Shown: piece after piece, positions 1 through 7,702 of the stretch | How the letters are laid out: the number at the start of each line of letters is the position of its first letter | How positions within the stretch are numbered: the stretch's first letter is position 1 | Source: an uncultured Bacteroidales bacterium | GTDB taxonomy: Bacteria; Bacteroidota; Bacteroidia; Bacteroidales; UBA932 | Assembly (NCBI GenBank): GCA_944325765.1 | Contig: CALVBH010000034.1 | Coordinates: forward strand, 1-43,713 | Direction: 5' to 3' | Length of the DNA stretch: 43,713 bases | Program-made: the position numbers and the translations under genes | The notes under the pieces: generated by a model | The model's database searches: none | What the model was told of the DNA's origin: nothing | The model's input: the letters and a program-made list of their open reading frames with translations, nothing else

Positions 1-134
1 TTAGGAAATGTGTCCACTTTTGAAAACAAATATGACGTAAATTTATAGGAAATGTCTACTTTTGGAAAATCAGATCAGACAAAAATATCGCTATTGTCTA
101 CTTTGGAAAAAATGTTTAACTGAAAAAATTTTTT

Positions 135-173
135 CCGTGTCTACTTTTTCATGCTGGTACAAAGTAGACACGG
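135..173. repeat. 13-bp perfect inverted repeat (hairpin) in promoter region
   Basis: Bases 135-147 (CCGTGTCTACTTT) are the exact reverse complement of 161-173, with a 13-base loop. The arms contain the same GTCTACTTT core that is repeated directly upstream, so this is one inverted pair within the array. No T-run follows the right arm, so it is not a typical terminator. A dyad operator or cruciform is more likely. Confidence 0.65.
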
Positions 174-222
174 GAATGTAGAAAAAGTGTAGAATCATAA
201 GATTTATTTCTATGAAAAAGTG

Positions 223-230
223 TATATTTG
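223..230 (+). promoter_or_regulatory. Bacteroidota -7 element, ATPase gene
   Basis: TATATTTG matches the TAnnTTTG consensus exactly and lies 33 bases before the start codon at 264. No clear -33 TTG is visible at the usual spacing. It sits inside the repeat array, immediately after a copy of AAAAAGTGTA. Confidence 0.55.
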
Positions 231-263
231 CGCTATCTAATCTTTTAGAAAAGTGTAGAAGCG

Positions 264-1622
264 ATGCTGTACAGAAAGATCCGATCATATATAGATGACC
301 ACCTCAGGTCCAATGAGGACAAGATTCTCCTTATTGAAGGAGCGAGGCAGATAGGCAAGTCTTACATCATAAGAGATGTAGGAACAGAACTCTATGACAA
401 CTATGTGGAGATAAATTTCGTGGAAGATGATGCAGGCGACAAGATATTCAGGAATGTTCGCACCACGGAAGAGTTTTACCTGAACTTAAGTATGGTTGCA
501 GGGTCCAAGCTGGACAGATATGAAAACACATTGGTCTTCATTGATGAAATTCAGCATTATCCGCAATTTCTGACTATGCTCAAGTTCTTTAGGCAAGAAC
601 ACCGGTATCGGTTTATCTGCAGCGGAAGCCTGTTGGGAATTGCATTGAAAAAGACTGTTTCTGTTCCAGTCGGAAGTATTATTCCAAGAAAAATGTACCA
701 GCTGGACTTTGAAGAATTCCTAATTGCAAATGATTTCGGTGAGGATGCGATTAAGCATCTAAGGAAATCCTTTGAGCAGACACAGCCTTTGCCCCAGGAA
801 ATTCATGATAAAGTGTTAGGTCTTTTCAAAAGATACCTGCTTGTGGGTGGTATGCCGGATGTAGTAAATGAATATTTGAACTCCCATAATATCGTCAAAG
901 TGAGAGAAGTTCAGGGGGCAATCAAAGATCTATATGGTGTCGATGCTTCACGTTACGAAGAGGACGCTGCCAAGAAACTGTACATCCGCCGTATCTATGA
1001 TATGATCCCTTCCCAGATGGAGAACAAGAAGAAGCGGATTGTGGCAAAAGATATATTGGACAGGAAAGGCGATAGATTCAGCAATTATGTGGAGGAGTTT
1101 GAGTATCTGATCAATTCAGGTATTACGATAGCATCCCACGCAATCAGCAATCCGAAATATCCTTTGGCAGAATCCCAACAGAAAAATTTATTGAAGCTGC
1201 ACATGAACGATGTAGGTATGCTTACTTCCCAGTTGTATCATTACAATATCCAGCCAATACTGAACGACATTGCCAGTATTAACCTCGGTTCTGTATATGA
1301 AAGCGCTGTTGCCCAGGAACTGAAAGCACATTACGAAAAATTGTTTTACTACGACAATAAGCAGAAAGGTGAGGTAGACTTCCTTGTTGATGACAGTAGC
1401 ACCATGAGCGTCCTGCCTATTGAAGTTAAATCCGGAAAGGATTATACAGTTCATAGTGCATTGGATAACCTGATGACAAATCAGGACTACCATATTGTTT
1501 CATCTATTGTTCTCTCAAACGAAAGGGAAATAAGGACAAAAGGAAATATCCTTTATCTCCCGATTTACTATGTTATGTTTATGGAGAACAAGGTGCCGGA
1601 AAAAGAGAACCTGTACTTTTAG
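264..1622 (+). CDS. AAA ATPase with DUF4143-type C-terminus
   Basis: This is a 452-residue P-loop ATPase of the AAA_14/DUF4143 group common in Bacteroidota, whose cellular role is not established. The Walker A motif GARQIGKS lies at residues 26-33 and Walker B LVFIDE at about 90-95. The C-terminal third contains a PD-(D/E)XK-like pattern (GEVDFLVDD about residues 368-376, then IEVKSGK), as is usual for the family. The length is normal and the ATG follows a -7 element. Base composition is AT-richer than the biosynthetic genes downstream, and the gene is followed at once by a fragment of an unrelated surface-protein gene, so it may have been acquired or inserted. A related ATPase closes the window at 42420-43595. 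Confidence 0.9.
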   Translation: MLYRKIRSYIDDHLRSNEDKILLIEGARQIGKSYIIRDVGTELYDNYVEINFVEDDAGDKIFRNVRTTEEFYLNLSMVAGSKLDRYENTLVFIDEIQHYPQFLTMLKFFRQEHRYRFICSGSLLGIALKKTVSVPVGSIIPRKMYQLDFEEFLIANDFGEDAIKHLRKSFEQTQPLPQEIHDKVLGLFKRYLLVGGMPDVVNEYLNSHNIVKVREVQGAIKDLYGVDASRYEEDAAKKLYIRRIYDMIPSQMENKKKRIVAKDILDRKGDRFSNYVEEFEYLINSGITIASHAISNPKYPLAESQQKNLLKLHMNDVGMLTSQLYHYNIQPILNDIASINLGSVYESAVAQELKAHYEKLFYYDNKQKGEVDFLVDDSSTMSVLPIEVKSGKDYTVHSALDNLMTNQDYHIVSSIVLSNEREIRTKGNILYLPIYYVMFMENKVPEKENLYF

Positions 1623-1712
1623 GTTAACTTAGCGAAAGTTCCGGCAAAAAGCGTCGAAGCGTATAAAGACAGCAGCTGGACAAGCCATTTCGGCATAATC
1701 AAGGCATTGTGA
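1623..1712 (+). pseudogene. 3' fragment of BspA-like leucine-rich-repeat gene
   Basis: Directly after the ATPase stop codon, and in the same frame, 29 codons plus TGA encode a tail containing VPAKSVEAYKDSSWTSHF and ending GIIKAL. This resembles the closing repeat of LRR_5/BspA-like surface proteins, whose tails often read VPA-SVEAYK-(A/S)-W-F-I. No start codon or further repeats are present, so it is a remnant. It suggests the ATPase cassette replaced or interrupted an LRR surface-protein gene, or that a deletion joined the two. Confidence 0.55.
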
Positions 1713-1725
1713 TTAAAGGGGAAAC

Positions 1726-1857
1726 TTATTCATCTACGTCGATTTGGAACGAGTACAGTTCTTGTTCGCCCGCGGATTTCAAGGAAAGGTCTTCCTGCGT
1801 CATATTGAATTGCTCGCGGAGTGATTTTACTGTTATAACGTCAGCTACGTCTTTTTT
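1726..1857 (-). other. Open 43-codon stretch in frame after the HAD stop
   Basis: On the minus strand, after the TGA of the HAD gene, the same frame stays open for 43 codons and ends in TAA. It encodes a protein-like sequence containing MTQEDLSLKSAGEQELYSF. I do not recognise it. It could be a remnant of another gene, a 25-residue small ORF starting at the internal ATG, or chance. The HAD protein looks complete without it. Confidence 0.3.
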
Positions 1858-2490
1858 TCAAGATATTACCAGCTGCTCTGCTGTGATTCCCCTGAAGTCG
1901 TCTATGACTAAGTCGCAGTATGGGGCGATGGCTTCGCGGCTGTTGGTGGTGGCGAGTCCGATGACGTGTCCTCCGGAGCTGCGGGCCGATTCCAGGCCGT
2001 TGAACGAGTCCTCGAAGATGAATGTGGTTTCCGGAGACGAGCCGCATCGGGACATACCTATGAGATAGCAGTCCGGGGCCGGCTTCGATGCGGGGAAATC
2101 CTCGCCGGTAAGCACGTAGGTCACCATCCCGGGCAGTTCCGGGCGCGATTTGTATACCTGTGCCATCTTGACCCGGTTCGAACTCGTGACTATGGCAGTC
2201 GGGAAACCCTTCTCTTTCAGTGAAGTGAGAAACTCGAAGACACCGGGAATATATTCGAACCGCATCCGGGCTTCGAAATCGTAGAGTTTCTTCCTGACCT
2301 CTTCCTGTCTGGTCCTGTCATCGGGGAAGCATCTTTGGAGGGACGATTCTATGGTCGTGCCCTTGAGTTTCCCGGCAAGGTCCGGATCTCCGAGATAATC
2401 TTCTCCGATTTTGTTCCAGAATATGGTGTATTGTCCCTCAGAGTCGAATATTACTCCGTCGAGATCGAAAAGAAAAGCCGGATTTTTCAT
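1858..2490 (-). CDS. HAD-superfamily phosphatase (beta-phosphoglucomutase-like)
   Basis: This 210-residue cytosolic hydrolase has the HAD motifs in order: DLDGVIFDS near the N-terminus (nucleophile and acid Asp), VTSS for motif II (about residue 102), SKPAPDCY for the motif III lysine, and EDSFNGLESA for motif IV. The cap domain lies between motifs I and II, as in the beta-phosphoglucomutase/phosphatase branch. The substrate cannot be told from sequence. The gene is divergent from the leu operon, about 100 bases from the leader peptide. A weak -7-like element (TATCTTCG, one mismatch) lies at 2510-2517 on the minus strand. Confidence 0.88.
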   Translation of the reverse strand: MKNPAFLFDLDGVIFDSEGQYTIFWNKIGEDYLGDPDLAGKLKGTTIESSLQRCFPDDRTRQEEVRKKLYDFEARMRFEYIPGVFEFLTSLKEKGFPTAIVTSSNRVKMAQVYKSRPELPGMVTYVLTGEDFPASKPAPDCYLIGMSRCGSSPETTFIFEDSFNGLESARSSGGHVIGLATTNSREAIAPYCDLVIDDFRGITAEQLVIS

Positions 2491-2563
2491 AAGACAAGGA
2501 AATTTGCCGCGAAGATAAGAAAAGAAATCGCATAAAAAAGTAGCAATTCACAAATAAAAATTC

Positions 2564-2571
2564 TATATTTG
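2564..2571 (+). promoter_or_regulatory. -7 element of the leu operon promoter
   Basis: TATATTTG is an exact TAnnTTTG match 20 bases before the leader-peptide ATG at 2591. Transcription would start near 2576-2579, giving a very short 5' end before the leader. No convincing TTG is present 19-20 bases upstream. Confidence 0.55.
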
Positions 2572-2590
2572 TAGAGATGAACGGAAAATT

Positions 2591-2644
2591 ATGAAACGAT
2601 ACTCATCCATATTGCGACTATCTCTACGGAATTTCACTTTATGA
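2591..2644 (+). CDS. leuL: Leucine leader peptide (attenuator peptide)
   Basis: The ORF encodes 17 residues, MKRYSSILRLSLRNFTL. Four are leucine (residues 8, 10, 12 and 17), encoded by TTG, CTA, CTA and TTA rather than the CTG/CTC/CTT codons that dominate the operon, and the single Ile is ATA. It starts about 20 bases after a -7 element and lies 52 bases before an 11-bp terminator ahead of leuA. Its stop codon overlaps the left arm of a possible antiterminator. Composition, codon choice and position together are what ribosome-mediated attenuation needs. The symbol leuL is used by analogy; the peptide is not homologous to the enterobacterial leader. Confidence 0.75.
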   Translation: MKRYSSILRLSLRNFTL

Positions 2645-2713
2645 AACTCTGCCGGGTGTCGTGATGTATTGTGTTGAGCAAGCAAGATATGACGTTTATG
2701 CCTCCGGAGTTTC
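2643..2713 (+). promoter_or_regulatory. Putative antiterminator of the leu attenuator
   Basis: Bases 2643-2648 (GAAACT) and 2652-2655 (CCGG) are complementary to 2708-2713 (AGTTTC) and 2704-2707 (CCGG), giving a 10-bp helix with a 3-base bulge. The helix would consume part of the left arm and the loop of the terminator at 2697-2734. The left segment overlaps the leader stop codon. A ribosome finishing the peptide would mask it and allow termination, while one stalled at the Leu codons near 2612-2626 would leave it free. Confidence 0.6.
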
Positions 2714-2734
2714 TGCCGGAGGCATATTTTTTTT
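2697..2734 (+). terminator. Rho-independent terminator (leu attenuator)
   Basis: An 11-bp perfect stem pairs 2697-2707 with 2716-2726 across an 8-base loop, followed by eight T residues at 2727-2734. It lies between the leader peptide and leuA, about 80 bases before the leuA start, so it must be conditional for the operon to be expressed. Confidence 0.85.
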
Positions 2735-2813
2735 GACGGATGTCGGGACACAACGGCGTTGGAACGTAGTGAACTGATGAAAAAACGTAAATTACGAACT
2801 TAAAAACAATATT

Positions 2814-4310
2814 ATGGATCAGAAACTTTATGTCTTTGACACTACATTGCGGGACGGGGAACAGGTTCCGGGCTGCCAGTTGAACACTATCGAAAAGATA
2901 GAGCTCGCAAAGCAGCTTGAATCGATGAAGGTGGATATTATCGAATGCGGATTCCCCATTTCGAGTCCGGGCGACTTCAAGTCCATCGTCGAGATATCCA
3001 AAATAGTGACGGAATCGACCATCTGCGCACTTTCACGCGCCGTGGAAAAAGACATCGATGCGGCGGCCGATGCCCTCCATTTTGCCAGAAGAAAGAGAAT
3101 CCATACGGGGATAGGCACTTCCGACTACCATATCCGGTACAAGTTCAACTCAAACCGCGAGGAAATCCTGGAACGGGCCATAGCCGCCGTGAAATACGCC
3201 AGGAAGTACGTGGATGACGTGGAATTCTATGCCGAGGATGCCGGCAGGACTGAAAACGAGTATCTTGCCCGTGTCGTCGAGGCTGTAATCAAGGCAGGCG
3301 CCACTGTCGTCAATATCCCCGATACCACAGGATACTGCCTTCCCGAGGAATACGGGGCGAAAATCAAGTACCTGTGCGACCACGTACCGAACATCGATCA
3401 GGCCATCATCTCCACACACTGCCACAATGACCTCGGTATGGCTACCGCCAATACGCTTTCAGGTGTGTTGAACGGCGCACGCCAGGTGGAGGTGACCATC
3501 AACGGCGTCGGAGAAAGGGCCGGAAACACGGCTATGGAAGAAGTAGTGATGGCCATCAAGTGCCGGAAAGACATACCTGTCCATACCGATATCCTGACCA
3601 AGCATTTCTATAAGGTATCGCATTCGGTCTCTACGCTCATGCGTATGCCTGTGCAGCCGAACAAGGCCATAGTCGGCAGAAACGCTTTCGCCCATTCGTC
3701 GGGCATACATCAGGACGGCGTGCTGAAAAACAGGGAAAGCTACGAAATCATAGACCCGGTGGATGTGGGGGTGAACGACTCCACGATAGAACTTACGGCC
3801 CGCAGCGGCAGGGCGGCCCTCAACCATCATCTCCAGCGTCTGGGCATCCATATGAACAAGGAAGAGCTGGATTCCGCATACGACAAGTTCCTGAAACTGG
3901 CAGACTGCAAGAAGGAAATCAATGATTCGGATCTCTATATAATAGCAGGTGTGACCCAGGACAAACTCAAACAGAGAATGCATCTGAAATACCTGCAGGT
4001 AGTCTGCGGAAAGAATGCCATACCGATGGCTACTGTCAAACTCATCATCGACGGAGAGGAATGCGTGGCCACTTCGAGCGGGAACGGTCCTGTGGATGCG
4101 GCATTCAAGGCTGTCAGAAGTCTGGTACACAGGAAGATAAATCTGGAAGAATATCTGGTCCAGGCCATTACCCGCGGTACCGATGACGTCGGAAAGGTCC
4201 ACATCCAGATAGAAAACAAGGGCAATATCTACTACGGCTTTTCAGCCAATACAGATATCGTGACAGCCTCTGTCGAGGCTTACGTCAATGCCATCTCGAA
4301 AATAATATGA
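2814..4310 (+). CDS. leuA: 2-isopropylmalate synthase
   Basis: LeuA condenses acetyl-CoA with 2-ketoisovalerate in the first committed step of leucine synthesis. The 498-residue protein has the normal bacterial length and two-domain order. The HMGL-like TIM barrel starts with [13 protein letters not shown], followed by the metal-binding [11 protein letters not shown] and the NGVGERAGN loop. The C-terminal LeuA regulatory domain (about residues 390-498) is the usual leucine feedback site in the family. The ATG at 2814 follows the attenuator, and the stop overlaps the leuC start by 4 bases, implying translational coupling. Confidence 0.97.
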   Translation: MDQKLYVFDTTLRDGEQVPGCQLNTIEKIELAKQLESMKVDIIECGFPISSPGDFKSIVEISKIVTESTICALSRAVEKDIDAAADALHFARRKRIHTGIGTSDYHIRYKFNSNREEILERAIAAVKYARKYVDDVEFYAEDAGRTENEYLARVVEAVIKAGATVVNIPDTTGYCLPEEYGAKIKYLCDHVPNIDQAIISTHCHNDLGMATANTLSGVLNGARQVEVTINGVGERAGNTAMEEVVMAIKCRKDIPVHTDILTKHFYKVSHSVSTLMRMPVQPNKAIVGRNAFAHSSGIHQDGVLKNRESYEIIDPVDVGVNDSTIELTARSGRAALNHHLQRLGIHMNKEELDSAYDKFLKLADCKKEINDSDLYIIAGVTQDKLKQRMHLKYLQVVCGKNAIPMATVKLIIDGEECVATSSGNGPVDAAFKAVRSLVHRKINLEEYLVQAITRGTDDVGKVHIQIENKGNIYYGFSANTDIVTASVEAYVNAISKII

Positions 4311-5695
4311 TCATGGGAACGACGCTTTTTGACAAGATATGGGAGAGCCACGTGGTGAAACACATCCCTGACGGGCCTGACGTCCTGTACATAGATCGCC
4401 ATCTGGTTCACGAAGTGACATCTCCCCAGGCGTTCAATGCATTGAAAGCCAAAGGACTGAAGGTTTTCCGTCCCGAAAGGACCTTCGCCACCTGCGACCA
4501 CAACGTCCCTACCCTCGGACAGGACAAGCCTATCACTGACGAGTCCTCCCGCAGGGCCGTGGAACAGCTGGGCATCAACACGAAAGAGAACGGAATCACA
4601 TATTTCCCTCTCGGAGATCCAGGCAACGGAATCGTGCACGTCATCGGTCCCGAACAGGGAATAGTTCTCTGCGGCCAGACCGTGGTCTGCGGAGACAGCC
4701 ATACGGCCACTCACGGCGCCTTCGGAAACATAGCTTTCGGCATAGGAACGAGTGAAGTGGAAATGGTACTGGCTACCCAGTGCCTGCTCCAGTCCAAGCC
4801 GCGGCAGGCGCGGATAACCGTAGACGGAACTCTCGCTTCGAACGTTACCCCGAAGGATGTCATACTGTATATCATATCCAGGCTCGGGACAGACGGCTGT
4901 ACCGGATGTTTCGTGGAATATGCCGGAGAAGTGTTCCGGAATATGAGCATGGAGGGCCGTCTGACTGTCTGCAATATGAGCATCGAGATGGGCGCGAGAG
5001 GAGGTATGGTAGCTCCGGATGACAGGACTTTCGAATACATCGCCGGCAGGCGCTTCGCTCCGAAAGGTGATGAACTTGACGAAAAAATCGCGTATTGGCG
5101 TACGCTGAAGACGGATTCGGATGCTGTTTTCGACAAGGAATGGCATTTCGACGCTTCCGACATACGCCCGATGGTGACCTACGGGACGAATCCCGGCATG
5201 GGCGTGGCAGTGGATGCCGCGATACCGGACTCTGCCGTGGGCTGCGATACCGCGACATTCGACAAGGCCCTGGCCTATATGGATTTCCATCGCGGCGAGC
5301 CTATGACCGGGAAGAAGATAGACTACGTTTTCGTCGGGTCGTGCACGAACGGGCGTATCGAAGATTTCAGGGCTTTCGCCAAGGCTGTCGCAGGCAGGAA
5401 AAAGGCGGATGGCGTGACTGTCTGGCTGGTCCCGGGTTCGAAAGAAGTGGAATCGAAGATAGAGTCTGAAGGAATCGGCGATGAACTGCGTGCCCACGGC
5501 TTCGAGATACGTCAGCCCGGATGTTCCGCCTGTCTGGCGATGAATGCCGATAAGATTCCGGAGGGGAAGTATGCGGTTTCGACGTCTAACAGGAATTTCG
5601 AAGGGCGTCAGGGCTATGGGGCCAGAACCATCCTTGCCGGACCTCTCGTCGCGGCGGAGGCTGCCGTCACAGGACGTCTCGGAATGCCTGTATAA
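4307..5695 (+). CDS. leuC: 3-isopropylmalate dehydratase large subunit
   Basis: LeuC pairs with LeuD to isomerise 2- to 3-isopropylmalate using a [4Fe-4S] cluster. The 462-residue protein is an aconitase-family large subunit. GSCTNGR supplies one cluster cysteine near residue 346, and GCSACLAMN supplies two near 406 and 409, close to the E. coli positions as I recall them. [13 protein letters not shown] is also present. The start ATG lies within the leuA stop (ATGA overlap); a second ATG two codons later is also possible. Confidence 0.97.
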   Translation: MIMGTTLFDKIWESHVVKHIPDGPDVLYIDRHLVHEVTSPQAFNALKAKGLKVFRPERTFATCDHNVPTLGQDKPITDESSRRAVEQLGINTKENGITYFPLGDPGNGIVHVIGPEQGIVLCGQTVVCGDSHTATHGAFGNIAFGIGTSEVEMVLATQCLLQSKPRQARITVDGTLASNVTPKDVILYIISRLGTDGCTGCFVEYAGEVFRNMSMEGRLTVCNMSIEMGARGGMVAPDDRTFEYIAGRRFAPKGDELDEKIAYWRTLKTDSDAVFDKEWHFDASDIRPMVTYGTNPGMGVAVDAAIPDSAVGCDTATFDKALAYMDFHRGEPMTGKKIDYVFVGSCTNGRIEDFRAFAKAVAGRKKADGVTVWLVPGSKEVESKIESEGIGDELRAHGFEIRQPGCSACLAMNADKIPEGKYAVSTSNRNFEGRQGYGARTILAGPLVAAEAAVTGRLGMPV

Positions 5696-5787
5696 GGCGC
5701 TCCTGTCATCCACAGTGCCCTTGTTGTCATCCGTAGCGAAGCCGAGGGATCTGCCAAATAATAACAGTATAATAGGATAATATTTCT
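5696..5787. repeat. leuC-leuD spacer with a dispersed-repeat-like motif
   Basis: This 92-base spacer interrupts an otherwise tightly packed operon. At 5726-5752 it contains GTCATCCGTAGCGAAG followed by CCGAGGGATCT. That resembles the short intergenic repeat family seen in many bacterial genomes as GTCATCCTGAGCGAAG...GGATCT. Only one copy was noticed here, so the identification rests on memory of that motif. No ORF or terminator is apparent. Confidence 0.4.
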
Positions 5788-6363
5788 ATGGACAAGATAA
5801 ACATAATAAAATCTACGGCAGTCGTCGTCCCCGTCGACAATATCGACACGGATCAGATTATTCCGGCACGTTTCCTGAAGACGACGGTCAGGGAGGGATT
5901 CGGCGAAAAGCTGTTCTATGACTGGCGTTTCCATGCCGACGGCACTCCGGTAGAGCATCATCCTCTTTCCGGACAGAGAGGAGTCATATTGGTGGCCGGG
6001 AACAATTTCGGCTGCGGGTCCAGCCGCGAACACGCCGCCTGGGCCCTGCATGATGCCGGGTTCAAGGCCGTGGTTTCCTCATCCTTCGCGGATATTTTCA
6101 GGAACAACGCCCTTAACAACTGTCTTCTTCCGGTAAAAGTCTCGGAACAGTATCTCGAGAACCTTACCGCTGAACTCAGGACCGCTCCGGACACGGAAGT
6201 CACGATAGACCTTGGAAGACAGACCATATCCGCTCCGAAGACCGGAGAGGAAAGTTTTGAAATCAACGGCTACAAGAAGGAGTGCCTGATGAAAGGCTAT
6301 TCAGATATAGACTATCTGCTGGCAGACCAGGGTTCCATCCTCAAATACGAGGCTTCGCATTAA
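5788..6363 (+). CDS. leuD: 3-isopropylmalate dehydratase small subunit
   Basis: LeuD is the swivel-domain partner of LeuC. The 191-residue protein has the early signature DNIDTDQIIPARFLK and the hallmark FGCGSSREHAAWAL (about residues 72-85), with the usual short C-terminus. It lies 92 bases after leuC and 13 bases before the leuB ATG. Both dehydratase subunits are intact, so the enzyme should be functional. Confidence 0.97.
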   Translation: MDKINIIKSTAVVVPVDNIDTDQIIPARFLKTTVREGFGEKLFYDWRFHADGTPVEHHPLSGQRGVILVAGNNFGCGSSREHAAWALHDAGFKAVVSSSFADIFRNNALNNCLLPVKVSEQYLENLTAELRTAPDTEVTIDLGRQTISAPKTGEESFEINGYKKECLMKGYSDIDYLLADQGSILKYEASH

Positions 6364-6376
6364 AGCATTTTTGATT

Positions 6377-7447
6377 ATGAAAAAGAAGATAGCAGTCTTG
6401 CCGGGCGACGGTATAGGACCCGAAATCATAGCCCAGGCCGTAAAGGTTCTGGATGCTGTCGCAAAAAAATATTCACACGAATTCGAATACAGGTATGCCG
6501 ACGTGGGCGCGTGTGCCATAGACAAGACCGGCAGCCCATACCCCGATGCCACGCACGAAATATGCATGACTTCGGATTCCGTCCTTTTCGGGGCCATAGG
6601 CGACCCGAAATACGACAACAATCCTTCCGCCAAGGTTCGTCCGGAGCAGGGCCTCCTGAAAATGCGCAAGTCTTTGGGGTTGTACGCCAACATAAGACCT
6701 GTCAGACCGTATCCGTCACTCGTATCGGCCTCGCCGTTGAAAAACGAAATCGTCGACGGTGCCGATTTCATAGTAGTGCGTGAACTTACCGGAGGTATGT
6801 ATTTCGGCGAGCCTCGCGGCCGCAATGAGGCCGGCGACAAGGCATTCGATACCTGTGTCTATTCAAAGGCGGAGATAGAACGTGTGACAGATGTCGCGTT
6901 TTCATACGCTGCCCGCAGGCGCGGGCGCGTGACTCTGGTGGACAAGGCCAATGTCCTGGCTACGTCGCGGCTGTGGCGGGAAACCGTAAAGGAAGTGCAT
7001 GCTGCCAGGTACGGCGATATGCAGCTGGATTTCCTGTTCGTGGACAATGCTGCCATGAAGATGGTGTCGAATCCGCGGGACTTCGATGTGATTCTTACCG
7101 AAAACATGTTCGGGGACATACTCAGCGACCTTGCAGGTGTGATAAACGGTTCCATAGGACTTCTCCCGTCAGCTTCTACAGGAGCGCATACGAGTCTTTA
7201 CGAACCGATTCACGGTTCGTTTCCTCAGGCCGCCGGGAAGAATATCGCGAATCCGATAGCCACGATATTGTCAGCTGCAATGATGCTCGAGGATGCCTTC
7301 GGGGCCGTGGAGGAGGGGGCTGCCGTCAGAAAAGCGTGTGAAACCGCCATTGCCTCCGGTGTCTGCACACAGGATATCGTGCCGGACAGCAAGTACGGCA
7401 CGGAGGAAACCGGAGATTTCATAGCCGGCTGCATTTTGTCGATGTGA
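6377..7447 (+). CDS. leuB: 3-isopropylmalate dehydrogenase
   Basis: LeuB oxidatively decarboxylates 3-isopropylmalate with NAD+ to give 2-ketoisocaproate. The 356-residue protein carries VLPGDGIGPEI at the N-terminus, the substrate-binding ELTGGMYFGEPRG, VDKANVLATSRLWR, and the NAD-binding HGSFPQAAGKNIANP. I place the start at the ATG at 6377; the TTG two codons upstream (6371) is less likely. It ends the leu block, and the ilv leader follows after about 60 bases. Confidence 0.97.
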   Translation: MKKKIAVLPGDGIGPEIIAQAVKVLDAVAKKYSHEFEYRYADVGACAIDKTGSPYPDATHEICMTSDSVLFGAIGDPKYDNNPSAKVRPEQGLLKMRKSLGLYANIRPVRPYPSLVSASPLKNEIVDGADFIVVRELTGGMYFGEPRGRNEAGDKAFDTCVYSKAEIERVTDVAFSYAARRRGRVTLVDKANVLATSRLWRETVKEVHAARYGDMQLDFLFVDNAAMKMVSNPRDFDVILTENMFGDILSDLAGVINGSIGLLPSASTGAHTSLYEPIHGSFPQAAGKNIANPIATILSAAMMLEDAFGAVEEGAAVRKACETAIASGVCTQDIVPDSKYGTEETGDFIAGCILSM

Positions 7448-7450
7448 TTG

Positions 7451-7480
7451 TTGTCATTTCGATTTTTATTAGTAAATTTG
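7451..7480 (+). promoter_or_regulatory. Promoter of ilvDBNC (TTG-N19-TAAATTTG)
   Basis: A TTG at 7451-7453 is followed after exactly 19 bases by TAAATTTG (7473-7480), a full match to the Bacteroidota -33/-7 arrangement. It starts just after the leuB stop and 31 bases before the leader-peptide ATG at 7511. The ilv half can therefore be transcribed independently of the leu promoter. Confidence 0.7.
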
Positions 7481-7510
7481 ACACTTGAGAAAACAAAGTG
7501 ATATCCGGAT

Positions 7511-7591
7511 ATGACGGTGAACGGAAATATTTCCATTATTATCAGTCTATTGGTGGTGGTCGTCGTGGTCATCTCCATTATTGTTCCGTAA
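7511..7591 (+). CDS. ilvL: Ile/Val/Leu-rich leader peptide (ilv attenuator)
   Basis: The ORF encodes 26 residues, of which 7 are Ile, 8 Val and 2 Leu, including the runs IIISLLVVVVVV and ISIIVP. Such a composition is diagnostic of a branched-chain amino acid attenuator peptide. It follows an intact promoter and precedes a 13-bp terminator in front of ilvD. It stops only 6 bases before a segment that can pair with the terminator loop. The symbol is by analogy with the enterobacterial ilv leader; sequence homology is not implied. Confidence 0.88.
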   Translation: MTVNGNISIIISLLVVVVVVISIIVP

Positions 7592-7597
7592 TATCCG

Positions 7598-7644
7598 GGA
7601 ATCCTACAGGTATATATTGGTGCGCTTGCCTGCGAACGGATTCC
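7598..7644 (+). promoter_or_regulatory. Putative antiterminator of the ilv attenuator
   Basis: GGAATCC at 7598-7604 is the exact reverse complement of GGATTCC at 7638-7644, and CAGG at 7607-7610 can pair with CCTG at 7629-7632 inside it. The structure would use both the loop and the left arm of the terminator (7622-7656), so the two are mutually exclusive. Its left strand begins 7 bases after the leader stop codon, where a terminating ribosome would cover it. Confidence 0.55.
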
Positions 7645-7663
7645 GCAGGCAGGCGCTTTTTTT
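7622..7663 (+). terminator. Rho-independent terminator (ilv attenuator)
   Basis: A 13-bp stem (7622-7634 with 7644-7656, one G-T pair) encloses a 9-base loop and is followed by seven T residues. It lies 40 bases before the ilvD ATG and would stop both transcripts from the ilv promoter and read-through from leuB unless antitermination occurs. Confidence 0.87.
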
Positions 7664-7702
7664 ATGGAATAAAACACTAATTCGCCGGAAAGGCGTTCAT
7701 AT

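Larger units (their letters stand above)
1..263. repeat. Array of GTCTACTTT-type repeats upstream of the ATPase
   Basis: The intergenic region holds at least three imperfect direct repeats of the form GGAAATGTCTACTTTTGGAAAA (near 4-26, 48-70 and 93-110), a fourth half copy in the left arm of a hairpin (135-147), and three later copies of AAAAGTGTAGAA or AAAAGTGTATA (near 182, 215 and 249). The array is cut by the window edge, so its full extent is unknown. The copies crowd the promoter of the gene starting at 264, which suggests operator sites, but no regulator is identified. Spacing is irregular and no spacer pattern like CRISPR is present. Confidence 0.6.

Noticed and set aside
1..263. Possible CRISPR array
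   Set aside because: The repeats are short, degenerate, irregularly spaced and occur in both orientations, with no uniform spacers and no cas gene.
2571..2627. 8-bp complementarity (GTAGAGAT with ATCTCTAC) across the leu leader start
   Set aside because: The left half lies at or before the expected transcription start set by the -7 element at 2564-2571, so it would mostly be missing from the RNA.
4280..5713. 477-codon open frame on the minus strand opposite leuC
   Set aside because: It is antisense to a clear leuC with intact cluster motifs, and its product is low-similarity, Arg/His-rich text typical of shadow frames in GC-rich coding DNA.
5696..5787. Possible attenuator or riboswitch before leuD
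   Set aside because: No leader peptide, terminator or conserved riboswitch core is visible; it looks like spacer with a repeat-like motif.
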